NCBI GenBank assembly: GCA_016192135.1
Contig: JACPUR010000035.1
Location: 1 to 64,000, forward strand
From: Candidatus Tectomicrobia bacterium
GTDB taxonomy: Bacteria > UBA8248
DNA: 64,000 bases
Direction: 5' to 3'
The position numbers and the translations under genes are program-made. Positions within the stretch are counted from its first letter, which is position 1. Each line of letters opens with the position of its first letter. Of this stretch, positions 32,574-40,960 are shown piece after piece. Under the pieces are notes generated by a model. That model had not been told where the DNA came from. It ran no database searches and saw only the letters and a list, made by a program, of their open reading frames with translations.

Positions 32574-34112
32574 GTGAACCCAAGCCATATCTTGGCCCGC
32601 TGGGCCGAACGTAGCCCCAACCGCGAGGCGGTTATCTCGGAGGGCGGGCGCCTCACTTGGTCGGCGCTGCGCGAGCGGGTCCAAGCCCTCGCGGGGGGCC
32701 TCGAGCGCCTCGGCGCGGGCCGCGGCGACCGGGTGGGGGTCCTGCTCTATAATTGTCCCGAATTCCTGGAAGCCTACTTCGCCATCTGTCACCTGGGGGC
32801 GATCCTCGTTCCCCTCAACTTCCGCCTCGCCGGGCCGGAATTCGCCTACATCCTTGAGGATGCGGGCGTAAAGATCCTCATCACCGACGCCTCATTCCAT
32901 CCCACCATCGGACCGATCCAGGGCCAACTCCCCCGGCTCGCGCATGTGCTGTGCGTGGGCGGAGACGTTCCGCCGGGCTGGGAAAGTTACGAGGAGAGGC
33001 TTGAAAGGGCCCGCGGGCGGCGGGCCCCCGCGGCGCAAGTGGACCTCGGCGACGTGCAGCGGATCATGTACACCTCCGGCACGACGAGCCGGCCGAAGGG
33101 AGCCATGATCACCCACGGCAACGTCTACTGGAAGAACGTCGCGCATGTCATGGACTTGAACCTGACCGCCGCCGATCGCACCCTCGTCGTGGGGCCGCTC
33201 TACCATGTGGGCGGGCTGGACCTGCCCGCCACGGGGGTGCTCTACATGGGCGGGAGCGTGGTGATCCTCCCCCGTTTCGACGCCGAGCGCGTTCTGGCGG
33301 CGGTCCACGCGGAGGGCGTGACGAACGTTTGGCTCGCGCCCACGATGATCGCCCAGGTTCTGGCGCGGACGGACATCGACCGCTTCGATCTCACGAGCCT
33401 GCGGATCGTCATCGATGGCGGAGAGAAGATGCCGATCCCCCTCATCGAGGAGCTGCGGCGGGTCATCCCGAGCTGTGGTTTTCATGACGCCTACGGGCTG
33501 ACGGAGACCGTCTCGGGGGACACCTTCCTCCCGCCCGCCGACGCGGTGCGCAAGACCGGCTCGGTCGGCCTCCCCACCTACCAGCTCCGCGTCCGGGTCG
33601 TGGACGACGAGCGCCGCGACCTCCCCGCCGGGGAGCTGGGCGAGGTCCTCCTGCGCGGCCCCAAGGTGTTCCCCGGCTACTGGAACAACCGCGAGGCCTC
33701 CGAGGCGGTGCTCGTGGACGGCTGGTTCCACACGGGCGACATCGGCAGGATGGACGGGGAGGGCTACCTGTACATCGTGGATCGCAAGAAAGACATCATC
33801 ATCAGCGGGGGCGAGAACATCGCCTCCACCGAGGTGGAGCGGGTGATCTATGAAGACCCCCGCGTAGCCGAGTGCGCCGTCATCGGCGTTTCGGATGAAC
33901 GGTGGGGGGAGGTTCCTTACGCTTTTGTCGTCCCTAAACCCGGCCATCGGGACATCGGCGAGGAGATCCTGGCGCGCTGCGCGGCCAGCTTGGCGAAGTT
34001 CAAGGTGCCCAAGGGAGTGACGTTCATCGATGCCCTTCCGAGGAATCCTTCGGGCAAGGTGCTCAAGCGAGATCTCCGGGAGAGGGCCGCATCGGTGCGC
34101 CGGGGGCCGTGA
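32574..34112 (+). CDS. Acyl-CoA ligase (AMP-binding, ANL superfamily)
   Basis: A 512-residue adenylate-forming enzyme that activates a carboxylic acid to acyl-AMP and then acyl-CoA. The P-loop is YTSGTTSRPKGAMITH, the A5 motif YGLTETVSGD, the A7/A8 hinge GWFHTGDIGRMD and VDRKKDIIISGGENIAS, and the catalytic lysine is in PRNPSGKVLKRDL. Start GTG 32574 follows GGGAAG. Length is typical of short/medium-chain or aromatic acid ligases. With the ADH and ACAD that follow at gaps of 3 and 11 bases it forms an operon for oxidising an alcohol or acid via its CoA ester. Confidence 0.93.
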   Translation: MNPSHILARWAERSPNREAVISEGGRLTWSALRERVQALAGGLERLGAGRGDRVGVLLYNCPEFLEAYFAICHLGAILVPLNFRLAGPEFAYILEDAGVKILITDASFHPTIGPIQGQLPRLAHVLCVGGDVPPGWESYEERLERARGRRAPAAQVDLGDVQRIMYTSGTTSRPKGAMITHGNVYWKNVAHVMDLNLTAADRTLVVGPLYHVGGLDLPATGVLYMGGSVVILPRFDAERVLAAVHAEGVTNVWLAPTMIAQVLARTDIDRFDLTSLRIVIDGGEKMPIPLIEELRRVIPSCGFHDAYGLTETVSGDTFLPPADAVRKTGSVGLPTYQLRVRVVDDERRDLPAGELGEVLLRGPKVFPGYWNNREASEAVLVDGWFHTGDIGRMDGEGYLYIVDRKKDIIISGGENIASTEVERVIYEDPRVAECAVIGVSDERWGEVPYAFVVPKPGHRDIGEEILARCAASLAKFKVPKGVTFIDALPRNPSGKVLKRDLRERAASVRRGP

Positions 34113-34115
34113 CGG

Positions 34116-35165
34116 ATGCTCGCCGCCCGGTGGCACGGAAGGGGGGACGTTCGGCTGGAGGATATCTCCGAGCCATCCCCCGGCCGGGGCGAGGTTTTGG
34201 TTGAGGTCGGGTACTGCGGGATCTGCGGGACCGACCTCCACGAGTACCGCCATGGCCCCCTTCTCATTCCCCGCCGCCCGCACCCCTTGACGGGCCGTCT
34301 GCCCCCCGTTGTCCTGGGGCATGAGTTCTCCGGAACCGTCGTCGCCCGGGGACCGGGCGTCTCCGCCCCGGGGGAGGGCGCGCGGGTGGCCGTGAACCCC
34401 TGCCTCTCCTGCGGGCAGTGCGCGCAGTGCAAGGAGGGGAAGGCGTATCTTTGTTCCAGGCTGGGGAGCATCGGCTTCGCCGCCGACGGGGGGTTCGCCC
34501 GCCGGGTGGTCTGCCCGGCCGCCAATTGCCATCCGCTGCCGGAGGGGCTGCCGCTTGAGGGGGCCTCCCTCGCGGAGCCCCTCGCCGCCTGCATCCACGC
34601 TTGGGGCCGGGGAGGGGGACGGGCCGGGGAGGCCGTCCTGATCGTGGGGGCGGGGACGGTGGGGCTTCTTCTGCTCCAGGTCGCGCGCGGCCGGGGGGCG
34701 GGGGAGGTTCTCGTCGTCGAGCCGCTGGCCGCCCGCCGGGAGAGGGCGTTGGCGCTCGGGGCCGCGGCCGTCTTCGATCCCGCGCGGGACGAGGATCGCG
34801 CTCGGCTGCGCGAGAGAGGAGGAATCCCTCTCGCCTTCGAGTGCGTGGGCCGGCCCGCGGCGCTCGATACGGCGTTGCGCGCCAGCGGGCGGGGGGGGCG
34901 CGTCGTGGTGGTGGGCTTGTTCACCGAGGCGGTCCCTGTGGATTTCTTTCGGCTTTTTGCCCAAGAAAAAACGATTTTCGCCTCGACCGCCTACACCGAC
35001 GCCGAAATGGGCGAGGCGGTGGCGTGGCTCGCGGAGGGGCGGGCCGCCTGGGAGCCCATCGTAAGCGGGCCGATTCCCCTGGCCGACATCGTGCCGGCCG
35101 GTTTCGGCAGGCTCTCGGAGGCCCCTTCGTCCCACATCAAGCTTCTCGTCGATCCAAGCGGTTGA
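34116..35165 (+). CDS. Zinc-dependent medium-chain alcohol dehydrogenase
   Basis: A 349-residue MDR enzyme similar to 2,3-butanediol/sorbitol dehydrogenases. Catalytic zinc ligands lie in GYCGICGTDLHEY and LGHEFSG, with the later Glu in SLAEPLAACIHAW. The structural zinc loop is CLSCGQCAQCKEGKAYLC. The NAD-binding motif is LIVGAGTVGLLLLQVA with acidic EPLAARRE, implying NAD rather than NADP. Three bases separate it from the ligase stop, so translation is coupled. It probably oxidises a secondary alcohol. Confidence 0.92.
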   Translation: MLAARWHGRGDVRLEDISEPSPGRGEVLVEVGYCGICGTDLHEYRHGPLLIPRRPHPLTGRLPPVVLGHEFSGTVVARGPGVSAPGEGARVAVNPCLSCGQCAQCKEGKAYLCSRLGSIGFAADGGFARRVVCPAANCHPLPEGLPLEGASLAEPLAACIHAWGRGGGRAGEAVLIVGAGTVGLLLLQVARGRGAGEVLVVEPLAARRERALALGAAAVFDPARDEDRARLRERGGIPLAFECVGRPAALDTALRASGRGGRVVVVGLFTEAVPVDFFRLFAQEKTIFASTAYTDAEMGEAVAWLAEGRAAWEPIVSGPIPLADIVPAGFGRLSEAPSSHIKLLVDPSG

Positions 35166-35176
35166 GGAGCCTTTCA

Positions 35177-36316
35177 ATGGATTTCTCTCTCTCCGACAAA
35201 GCGCGCATGTTGCGCGACCTCTGCCGGGATTTCGCCGGCCGCGCGATACGCCCCCACGCCGCGAAGTGGGATCGGGAGTGTCATTTCCCGGTCGAGGCGT
35301 TCGGCGAGATGGGGGAGCTTTCCCTCATGGGCCTCCTGGTGCCCCCCGCCTACGGGGGAATGGATGTGGGCGCGGTGGCCTACGTCGCCGCGATGGAGGA
35401 GATGGCCGCGGCCGACAACTCGGTGGCGGCCTGCTGGAACGCCCATTTGACGATCGGCAGCTTGCCGATCCTCCACTTCGGCACGGAAGAGCAGAAGCGC
35501 CGCTGGCTCGTCCCGCTGGCGCGGGGAGAGAAACTCGGCAGTTGCGCCTTCACCGAGCCCGGCGCGGGAAGCGACCTGAGCGGGATCGAGACGCGCGCCC
35601 AGAGGACCAAGGAGGGCTGGAAGCTTCGGGGGCGGAAAATCTTCATCACCAACGCCGGCACGGAGATGAGCCTGGGCCCCCTCGTGCTGGCCCGCACCGC
35701 GGAGAGCCGCTTCGGGTTCTTCGTGGTGCCTCGCGGCACCCCCGGCTTCGGAATGGGGCCGAAGGCCGAGAAGCTCGGCTGGCGCTCGATGGACACCCGG
35801 GAGCTCATCTTCGACGACTGCCTCCTGCCGGCGGACCATCTGCTCGGCGAGAACGACGTCGAGAGCATCCGCCAAGCGACCGAGACGCTCGCCGTCGGCC
35901 GCATCAGCGTGGCGGCGCTCTCGCTGGGCCTGGCGCGCGCCTGCCTGGACGCTTCTCTCGCCTACGCCCTCGAGCGCAGGCAGTTCCGCGCGCCGATCGC
36001 CTCCTTCCAGGCCATCCGGTCCAAGCTCGCCGACATGGCGACCCGCGTCGAGATGGCGCGGCTGATCACCTTGAAGGCGGCCTGGCTCCATGACCGGGGG
36101 GAGCCGTTCCGCCAGGAGGCGGCGATGGCCAAGCTCGCCGCATCGGAGCTGGCCGTGGACGCCTCGCGGGAGGCCGTCCAGATACATGGCGGCTACGGGT
36201 ACATGGAGGGCGAGTTCCCGGTGGCCCGCTACTACCGGGACGCCAAGGTGCTGGAGATTGGCGAGGGGACGAGCGAGATCCTGCGCCTCGTCATCGCCAA
36301 GGGGCTCGGCTGCTGA
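35177..36316 (+). CDS. Acyl-CoA dehydrogenase with canonical active site
   Basis: A 379-residue FAD-dependent ACAD introducing an alpha,beta double bond into an acyl-CoA. Unlike the three paralogues at 14-20 kb it has the normal catalytic Glu363 (EIGEGTSEILR), a standard CAFTEPGAGSDLSGIETRA region without insertion, and a typical FAD/ADP motif (QIHGGYGYMEGEFPVARYYRD). TTGAGGAGCC lies before ATG 35177. It is the last gene of the ligase/ADH/ACAD operon; the frame downstream of its stop runs straight into a queE-like tail. Confidence 0.95.
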   Translation: MDFSLSDKARMLRDLCRDFAGRAIRPHAAKWDRECHFPVEAFGEMGELSLMGLLVPPAYGGMDVGAVAYVAAMEEMAAADNSVAACWNAHLTIGSLPILHFGTEEQKRRWLVPLARGEKLGSCAFTEPGAGSDLSGIETRAQRTKEGWKLRGRKIFITNAGTEMSLGPLVLARTAESRFGFFVVPRGTPGFGMGPKAEKLGWRSMDTRELIFDDCLLPADHLLGENDVESIRQATETLAVGRISVAALSLGLARACLDASLAYALERRQFRAPIASFQAIRSKLADMATRVEMARLITLKAAWLHDRGEPFRQEAAMAKLAASELAVDASREAVQIHGGYGYMEGEFPVARYYRDAKVLEIGEGTSEILRLVIAKGLGC

Positions 36317-36334
36317 GGGCTCCGCCCCCGCGGG

Positions 36335-36418
36335 GCCGCTCTGGCGCGGGGTTTCAGGTTCACGCCCAGGCTGCACGTGTTGCTGTGGGGGGATAAGAAA
36401 GGGGTTTGGCCCCCATAG
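36335..36418 (+). pseudogene. Remnant of a second queE 3' end
   Basis: Codons 36335-36406 read AALARGFRFTPRLHVLLWGD then KKGV. This matches the last 24 residues of the intact QueE (30569-30640) at 22 of 24 positions, then runs on as WPP to a TAG at 36416-36418. By my count DNA identity is 58/72, and 8 of the 10 differing codons are synonymous, so this copy descends from a once-functional but diverged queE. There is no upstream queE sequence: the match stops abruptly at about 36335, 18 bases after the ACAD stop. Confidence 0.85.
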
Positions 36419-36426
36419 GAGCCCCC

Positions 36427-36843
36427 ATGCCCATCTCTCCCTGGGATTGCTCCGTCTCCCTTCCCAGCCCGGACGGGCGGCTGACGGCGGTCATCAAAAA
36501 TGCCGTCGAGATCGGGATGGGCGCCCCGACGCGAGGCAGGCTGGCGCTCTCGAACCGGATGTCCCTGGAGGACTGCAACCCCTCGATGGCGTGGTCGGAG
36601 GACTCGCAGCTCCTCGCCGTTCCGCAGTGGCATTACGACCCGAAGCCGGGCCCGGGCGGGGCCCGGCCCGTTCAGCGGCTGGCCATCATCTCCCCCGGGC
36701 GGCGGCAGGTCCGCTACGCCCCCGGCACCTACCGCATCTTGGAACTCCATGCGTTCGCCGGGGGCGTGGTGCGCGGTGTGGATTCCCCCGCCTACGCCCC
36801 CCGGCCGTTCGAGGTGGACGTGAGCAGGATCGAGTGGGAATGA
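36427..36843 (+). CDS. Conserved-looking hypothetical protein
   Basis: A 138-residue protein starting at ATG 36427 (AGGAG five bases upstream), eight bases after the queE remnant. It reads like one or two beta-propeller-type blades: SVSLPSPDGRLTAVIKNA, LSLEDCNPS-like MSLEDCNPSMAWSEDSQLLA, and QRLAIISPGRRQVRYAPG. There is no signal peptide or catalytic motif. In the arrangement before the block arrived it would have been the gene immediately after queE. Function unknown. Confidence 0.7.
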   Translation: MPISPWDCSVSLPSPDGRLTAVIKNAVEIGMGAPTRGRLALSNRMSLEDCNPSMAWSEDSQLLAVPQWHYDPKPGPGGARPVQRLAIISPGRRQVRYAPGTYRILELHAFAGGVVRGVDSPAYAPRPFEVDVSRIEWE

Positions 36844-36904
36844 GAGGAACCCTGCCGCTGTCATTCAGAATGATGGTAAATAATCGTCTTGCCTGGATGA
36901 TCCT

Positions 36905-36971
36905 GTAGGGGCGATCCTTGTGATCGCCCCTTGAATTTTGGGGAATGGGCGAACACGAGGTTCGCCCCTAC
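36905..36971. repeat. Two-hairpin palindrome element, inverted orientation
   Basis: The reverse complement of the 16889/19590 element. On the minus strand it reads GTAGGGGC, stem GCGAAC/GTTCGC with loop CTCGT, spacer, then stem GCGATC/GATCGC with loop ACAAG and GCCCCTAC. Compared with the other copies the last stem pair of the second hairpin is swapped from G-C to C-G, a compensatory change. Confidence 0.8.
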
Positions 36972-37000
36972 GACGGTGCCGATGAATCCAGGCGCATAAA

Positions 37001-37031
37001 ACGCCCCGATGGAAGCTCTCCAGCGGGGCGT
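37001..37031 (-). terminator. Rho-independent terminator after the aldehyde oxidoreductase gene
   Basis: ACGCCCCG (37001-37008) pairs with CGGGGCGT (37024-37031). Read on the minus strand the stem is followed by TTTTATGC; on the plus strand by CGTTGTTT, so it may serve both directions. It lies 22 bases after the stop of the minus-strand gene. Confidence 0.65.
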
Positions 37032-37053
37032 CGTTGTTTCACGAGATAGCGCC

Positions 37054-38925
37054 CTACGCCGGGATCTTGACCCCTTCCTTCTTCGTGAGCTCGTCCCAGT
37101 TGCGCTCGACGCGCCGCTTGAGCTCGGCCATGAACTCGCGGGTGATGAAGCTGGGCATCTTCACGTTCGGGTTCTTCTTCTCGTACACCTGGGCCGGGAT
37201 GTCGTACTCCTCGTCGGTGTAGCCCACCTTCTTCTCGAGGAGGCGGCCCCGGAGGTAGGTGCGGCGGACGGCTCCCTTCACGTCCTCGTCGGTGGCCGAG
37301 AGGCCGTACGAATCGTTGATGGAGTCCACTACGTTCTTGTCCGGCACGCCGGCGAACTTGCAGGTGCCGATCAGGTCGTCGCGGGTGTAGTAGATCCCGT
37401 TCATGACGGCCTTCTCCCAGTAGTCGATGTCGGTCTTCTGGCCGTCAAGGATCAGGAGGAGGAAGGTCCGCATGCTCATGTGGCCCCCCGCGAGCGCCCA
37501 GGGGTAGCCCGGGTTGGTCTCGGGGAGGTAGGCGGGGTACTCGAGGCCCTTCCCCTGCATGGCGAAGGAGAGGTCCCCGCACTGCTGGGCGAGGCGCATG
37601 GTGCCCTGGCCGAGCTCGGGGCACCGGCCCAGGGCGCACTCCCTCATGAGCTCCATCATCTTCCGGGCGTCGCCGAAGCGGATGCCGCCGAGGACCGGCT
37701 TCTCCGGGTGGCGCTCGTTCCACTCCATGGCGTAGCTGAAGGTGGCGCCCAGGCTGATGGCGTCGTAGCCCAGCCGGTCGCCCAGCTCCACGAGCTCGAG
37801 GGACTCCTCGGCGCCGTAGACCCCGCAGTTGGCCGTCAGGAGGTCGAGCGGCTCGTAGTCGAACTTGACGCGGAACTTGCCCTTCTTGGCCTTGCGGCCC
37901 TCGGCGGTCTCGCCCTCGGGCCGGTCGTAGATGTTCTTGTGGCAGGCGATGCCGCACTTGAAGCAGGACTCGTCCTTGACGACGTAGGGCTTCTCGAAAG
38001 ATGAGCGGTAGAGCGGGACGGCGTCCGTGTTCCCCGGCGCCCAGAAGTTCTTCTCGGGGAGGCACCCCAGGGGGTGCAGCCCCGCGATGTTGCGCCAGGT
38101 GCCGCCCCCGCCCTCGCCCTTGTAGGCGTCTCGGTAGTTCTTGGAGCCCGCGCCCCGGGCGATGACCTGGTTGGCCTCCTTCACCACGGCCGACACGCCC
38201 GACTTGTCGTCCGGGGCCTGGGAGACGATGGCGATGAGGTTCTTGCTCCCCATGACGCCCCCGAAGCCGCCCCGCCCGCAGAACCGGGGCTTGCAGTCGC
38301 CCGACCTGAGCTGGTTATCGGTGCTCAGGGCGATGGCGGCCATGCGGTTGGTCTTCCAGTTCTCGCCCGTCTGGGCGATGACGGCGAAGTGCGCGTCCTC
38401 GTACTGATCGCGCAGCGCCATGATCTTCTCGTGGCTGTCCTTGCCGAGGAGATGCGAGGCGTCCGCGAGGGACAGCTTGGGCGGGCCGCCCAGCGCCGCG
38501 CTCTGGATGAGCAGGGTGACGGGCTTGGCGCTCCGGCCGAGGAAGATGATCTCGTCCAGGCCGGCGCAGGCGGTCTTGACGCCGAACTTGTCCGAGCCCG
38601 CCGACCACATGGCCGAGGGCGCCCCCTTGCGCGTGCTCTTCAGGGGGCTGTAGCCCCCGAAGAAGGTGCGAAGCCCCGTCATCACGCTCGAGCCCGTGAA
38701 GCAGCCCAGCTCCATGACCAGGGGGGCCGGGGGGGCGTAGGGGTCGGGCACGTCGTAGCGCGAGAGCACCTTGAAGATGCGCCCGATGCCCCCGAGGAAG
38801 TCTTCCATGTCCTGGCAGGTCCTCTCCTCGAGGGTGACCTTCCCCGAGGCGAGGTCCACCGTGGCGCTCCGGTACTTGTAGTCCGTGGGAGCGAGCTTCT
38901 TGCCGTTCCTGGATTCGGTCCACAT
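37054..38925 (-). CDS. Aldehyde:ferredoxin oxidoreductase-family (tungsten) enzyme
   Basis: A 623-residue AOR-family protein. The N-terminal domain contributes to the tungstopterin site (DFLGGIGRIFKVL, GCFTGSSVMTG, FGVKTACAGLDEIIFLGRS). The cubane 4Fe-4S cluster is held by Cys321, Cys324 and Cys328 (CFKCGIACHK) with a fourth Cys in DDLIGTCKF. Family members oxidise aldehydes to acids, or as BamB-type subunits reduce aromatic acyl-CoA. ATG 38925 is preferred (AGGAGG 11 bases upstream) over GTG 38937, which overlaps the SD. It is co-directional with an enoyl-CoA hydratase and ferredoxin reductase just upstream. Confidence 0.92.
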   Translation of the reverse strand: MWTESRNGKKLAPTDYKYRSATVDLASGKVTLEERTCQDMEDFLGGIGRIFKVLSRYDVPDPYAPPAPLVMELGCFTGSSVMTGLRTFFGGYSPLKSTRKGAPSAMWSAGSDKFGVKTACAGLDEIIFLGRSAKPVTLLIQSAALGGPPKLSLADASHLLGKDSHEKIMALRDQYEDAHFAVIAQTGENWKTNRMAAIALSTDNQLRSGDCKPRFCGRGGFGGVMGSKNLIAIVSQAPDDKSGVSAVVKEANQVIARGAGSKNYRDAYKGEGGGGTWRNIAGLHPLGCLPEKNFWAPGNTDAVPLYRSSFEKPYVVKDESCFKCGIACHKNIYDRPEGETAEGRKAKKGKFRVKFDYEPLDLLTANCGVYGAEESLELVELGDRLGYDAISLGATFSYAMEWNERHPEKPVLGGIRFGDARKMMELMRECALGRCPELGQGTMRLAQQCGDLSFAMQGKGLEYPAYLPETNPGYPWALAGGHMSMRTFLLLILDGQKTDIDYWEKAVMNGIYYTRDDLIGTCKFAGVPDKNVVDSINDSYGLSATDEDVKGAVRRTYLRGRLLEKKVGYTDEEYDIPAQVYEKKNPNVKMPSFITREFMAELKRRVERNWDELTKKEGVKIPA

Positions 38926-39059
38926 GTTGCCTGCCACCTCCTGGAGACGCGGCTTCGGAGGCCTCCGGAAAGAGGCCCTGCGGGAGGGTCATTTGCGAAT
39001 CACCGGCGCCATTATTTCGCATCGGGCGGGGAGGGGCAAGCCCGGGATTGCCCGAGGCG

Positions 39060-39839
39060 TCAGCGCCCCTTGAAGACGGGCGGCCGCTTCTCGATGAAGG
39101 CGCGGACGGCCTCTCGGTGGTCCTCCGAGGCCCAGAGGGGGCCGAAGAGGCGAGACTCCAGCGCGGCGGCCTCCGGCAGGGAGAGCTCCCCCGCGCCGAT
39201 CAAGAACTGCTTGATAGCGCGGATGGCCAATGGGCCGCCCTTGGCGATCTCGGCGGCGAGACGCATGCCCTCGGCCAGCCCGCACCCCCGCGGGACGACG
39301 GCGTTCGCGAGCCCCATGACGAGGGCCTCGCGGGCGCCCACCTGGCGGGAGGTCGCCAGCAGCTCCATGGCGCGCCCGTGGCCCACAAGGCGCAACAGGC
39401 GCGCCCCGCCGCCCCAGCCCGTCATCATTCCGATGCGGGCCTGACGGCAGCTCAGGTAGGCGTGCTCCTCCATGACGCGGAGGTCGCAGGCGAAGGCGAT
39501 CTCGGTGCCGCCGCCCAGGGCGTAGCCGTTCAGGACGGCGATGACGGGGACGGGAAGCGCCGCCAGCCGGGCGAGGATGCCCTCCATGCGCCCGTTCACG
39601 GCCACTCCCTCCTCGGCGGAGGGGAAGGACTGGAGCCACTTGAGGTCGCCGCCCGCGCAGAAGGCCTCCCGCCCCTCCCCGGCCAGGATCACGGACCGGA
39701 GCCCCGGGTCGCGCCCGAGGCGGTCCACCTCCGCGTCGAGCGCGTCCATCATCTCCTGGTTCACGGCGTTGCGGACGGCGGGGCGGTTGAAGCGGATGAG
39801 GGCGGCCGAGCCCTCGCGCCCGATGAGGAGGTCCGGCAC
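39060..39839 (-). CDS. Enoyl-CoA hydratase/isomerase family protein
   Basis: A 259-residue crotonase-fold protein. CoA-binding and oxyanion-hole segments are visible: AFCAGGDLKWLQSF (first NH donor) and NGYALGGGTEIAFACDLR (second). At the usual position of the hydratase Glu pair the sequence is RQARIGMMTGWGG, so the classical second Glu is absent and isomerase, hydrolase or other crotonase chemistry is possible. Start GTG 39839 is only nine bases after the ferredoxin reductase stop and lacks an SD, suggesting translational re-initiation. Confidence 0.9.
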   Translation of the reverse strand: MPDLLIGREGSAALIRFNRPAVRNAVNQEMMDALDAEVDRLGRDPGLRSVILAGEGREAFCAGGDLKWLQSFPSAEEGVAVNGRMEGILARLAALPVPVIAVLNGYALGGGTEIAFACDLRVMEEHAYLSCRQARIGMMTGWGGGARLLRLVGHGRAMELLATSRQVGAREALVMGLANAVVPRGCGLAEGMRLAAEIAKGGPLAIRAIKQFLIGAGELSLPEAAALESRLFGPLWASEDHREAVRAFIEKRPPVFKGR

Positions 39840-39848
39840 GGGCGCGAG

Positions 39849-40802
39849 CTACCAGTACTTTTCGAAGTGAACGTTCCCGCGGTTCTTGCCGACGTCCATC
39901 TGGAAACCGCGCGCCTCCATGATCTGGATGATTCCCTTCTTCCCCCCGGGCCAGATCTTCTCGCCGCCGCGGATCTTGGGGGCGCCGATCATGGAGGGGT
40001 TGCCGCACAGGAAGAGGTGGGTGTTCGCGGGGTCCATCTCGCGGCCGATCTCGGCCTCGAACTGGCCCGACTCGACGTAGTCCTGGATGTAGACCTTCTT
40101 GTGGATGGTGTCGGCCTCGCGCGTGGTGAGGGCGTGATAGGAGAAGTTGGGATACTTCTTCTCGAGCTTGCGGTAGATGCCCTCGTAGGCCAGGTCGCTC
40201 TTGTGGCGGACGCACACGATGGAGGCGATGCGCCCCTTGAAGCCCGAGGCGAGGAGCTCCCAGATCATGAAGTTGTGGGGACCCTCGCCGGTGCCCGTCC
40301 CGGCGAAGACGACGAGGCCGTCCTCGCGGCCGCGGATGTTCTCGATCGGCTCGAGGGTGTATTCGCCGGTGAACTTCTCCCCCATGTAGAGGCGGTCGCC
40401 CTTGCCGAGGAGGAAGAGCCGGGGGGTGAGAACCGGGGGCGGCTCCTCCTTCGAGCCCGCGACCATGACGATGTAGAACTCCAGGTAGTCCAGATCGCGC
40501 GGGGCGAGGGAGAAGTGGCCGTTGTTCGCCTCGTTCACCACGGGATGGGAGATCGAGTAGGCGCGGCGCCCCAGGCGGCGGATCTTCTTCTCGTCGAGGT
40601 TCTCCTCGACCACCGAGGCCGGATGGCGGGGCTCCCAGAGGCCGAGCCCGAGCGTCGTGTACTGGCCCGGGTGGAAGGGCGGGATGGGGAAATCCGGCTT
40701 CACCCGGAAGCACCACAGGGTGTCGTGGGCCTTGCGCACGTCCACCAGGGTCGCGTTGTAGTGCTTGCTGCGCAGCTCCTGAACGGCGGCTTCGTCGAGC
40801 AT
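39849..40802 (-). CDS. Ferredoxin--NADP reductase-like flavoprotein
   Basis: A 317-residue FNR-fold protein. The FAD domain has FHPGQYTTLGL and RRAYSISHPV (the RxYS flavin motif), and the NAD(P) domain VVFAGTGTGEGPHNFMIWEL and LFLCGNPSMIGAPKI. It ends EKYW with an aromatic C-terminal residue stacking on FAD, typical of bacterial FNRs. An insertion (LWEPRHPASVVEENLDEKKI) is unusual. The start is not certain: 40802 has GAGGA ten bases upstream, 40817 is the alternative. It could exchange electrons between NAD(P)H and the ferredoxin used by the adjacent AOR. Confidence 0.88.
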   Translation of the reverse strand: MLDEAAVQELRSKHYNATLVDVRKAHDTLWCFRVKPDFPIPPFHPGQYTTLGLGLWEPRHPASVVEENLDEKKIRRLGRRAYSISHPVVNEANNGHFSLAPRDLDYLEFYIVMVAGSKEEPPPVLTPRLFLLGKGDRLYMGEKFTGEYTLEPIENIRGREDGLVVFAGTGTGEGPHNFMIWELLASGFKGRIASIVCVRHKSDLAYEGIYRKLEKKYPNFSYHALTTREADTIHKKVYIQDYVESGQFEAEIGREMDPANTHLFLCGNPSMIGAPKIRGGEKIWPGGKKGIIQIMEARGFQMDVGKNRGNVHFEKYW

Positions 40803-40960
40803 CGCGCGCGTCCTCATGGCGGGTTTTCCACCCGTGGGCCGGGCCCCCCCCGGCAGCCTGCAGGGCCGGATGTTACCGAAAGGCCGGGGCGAAGCCAACC
40901 TCCCGGGGCACATTTCCGGAACTATGTTCCATTATGCGGGACTTCGCCTCTTCCTGGAAT

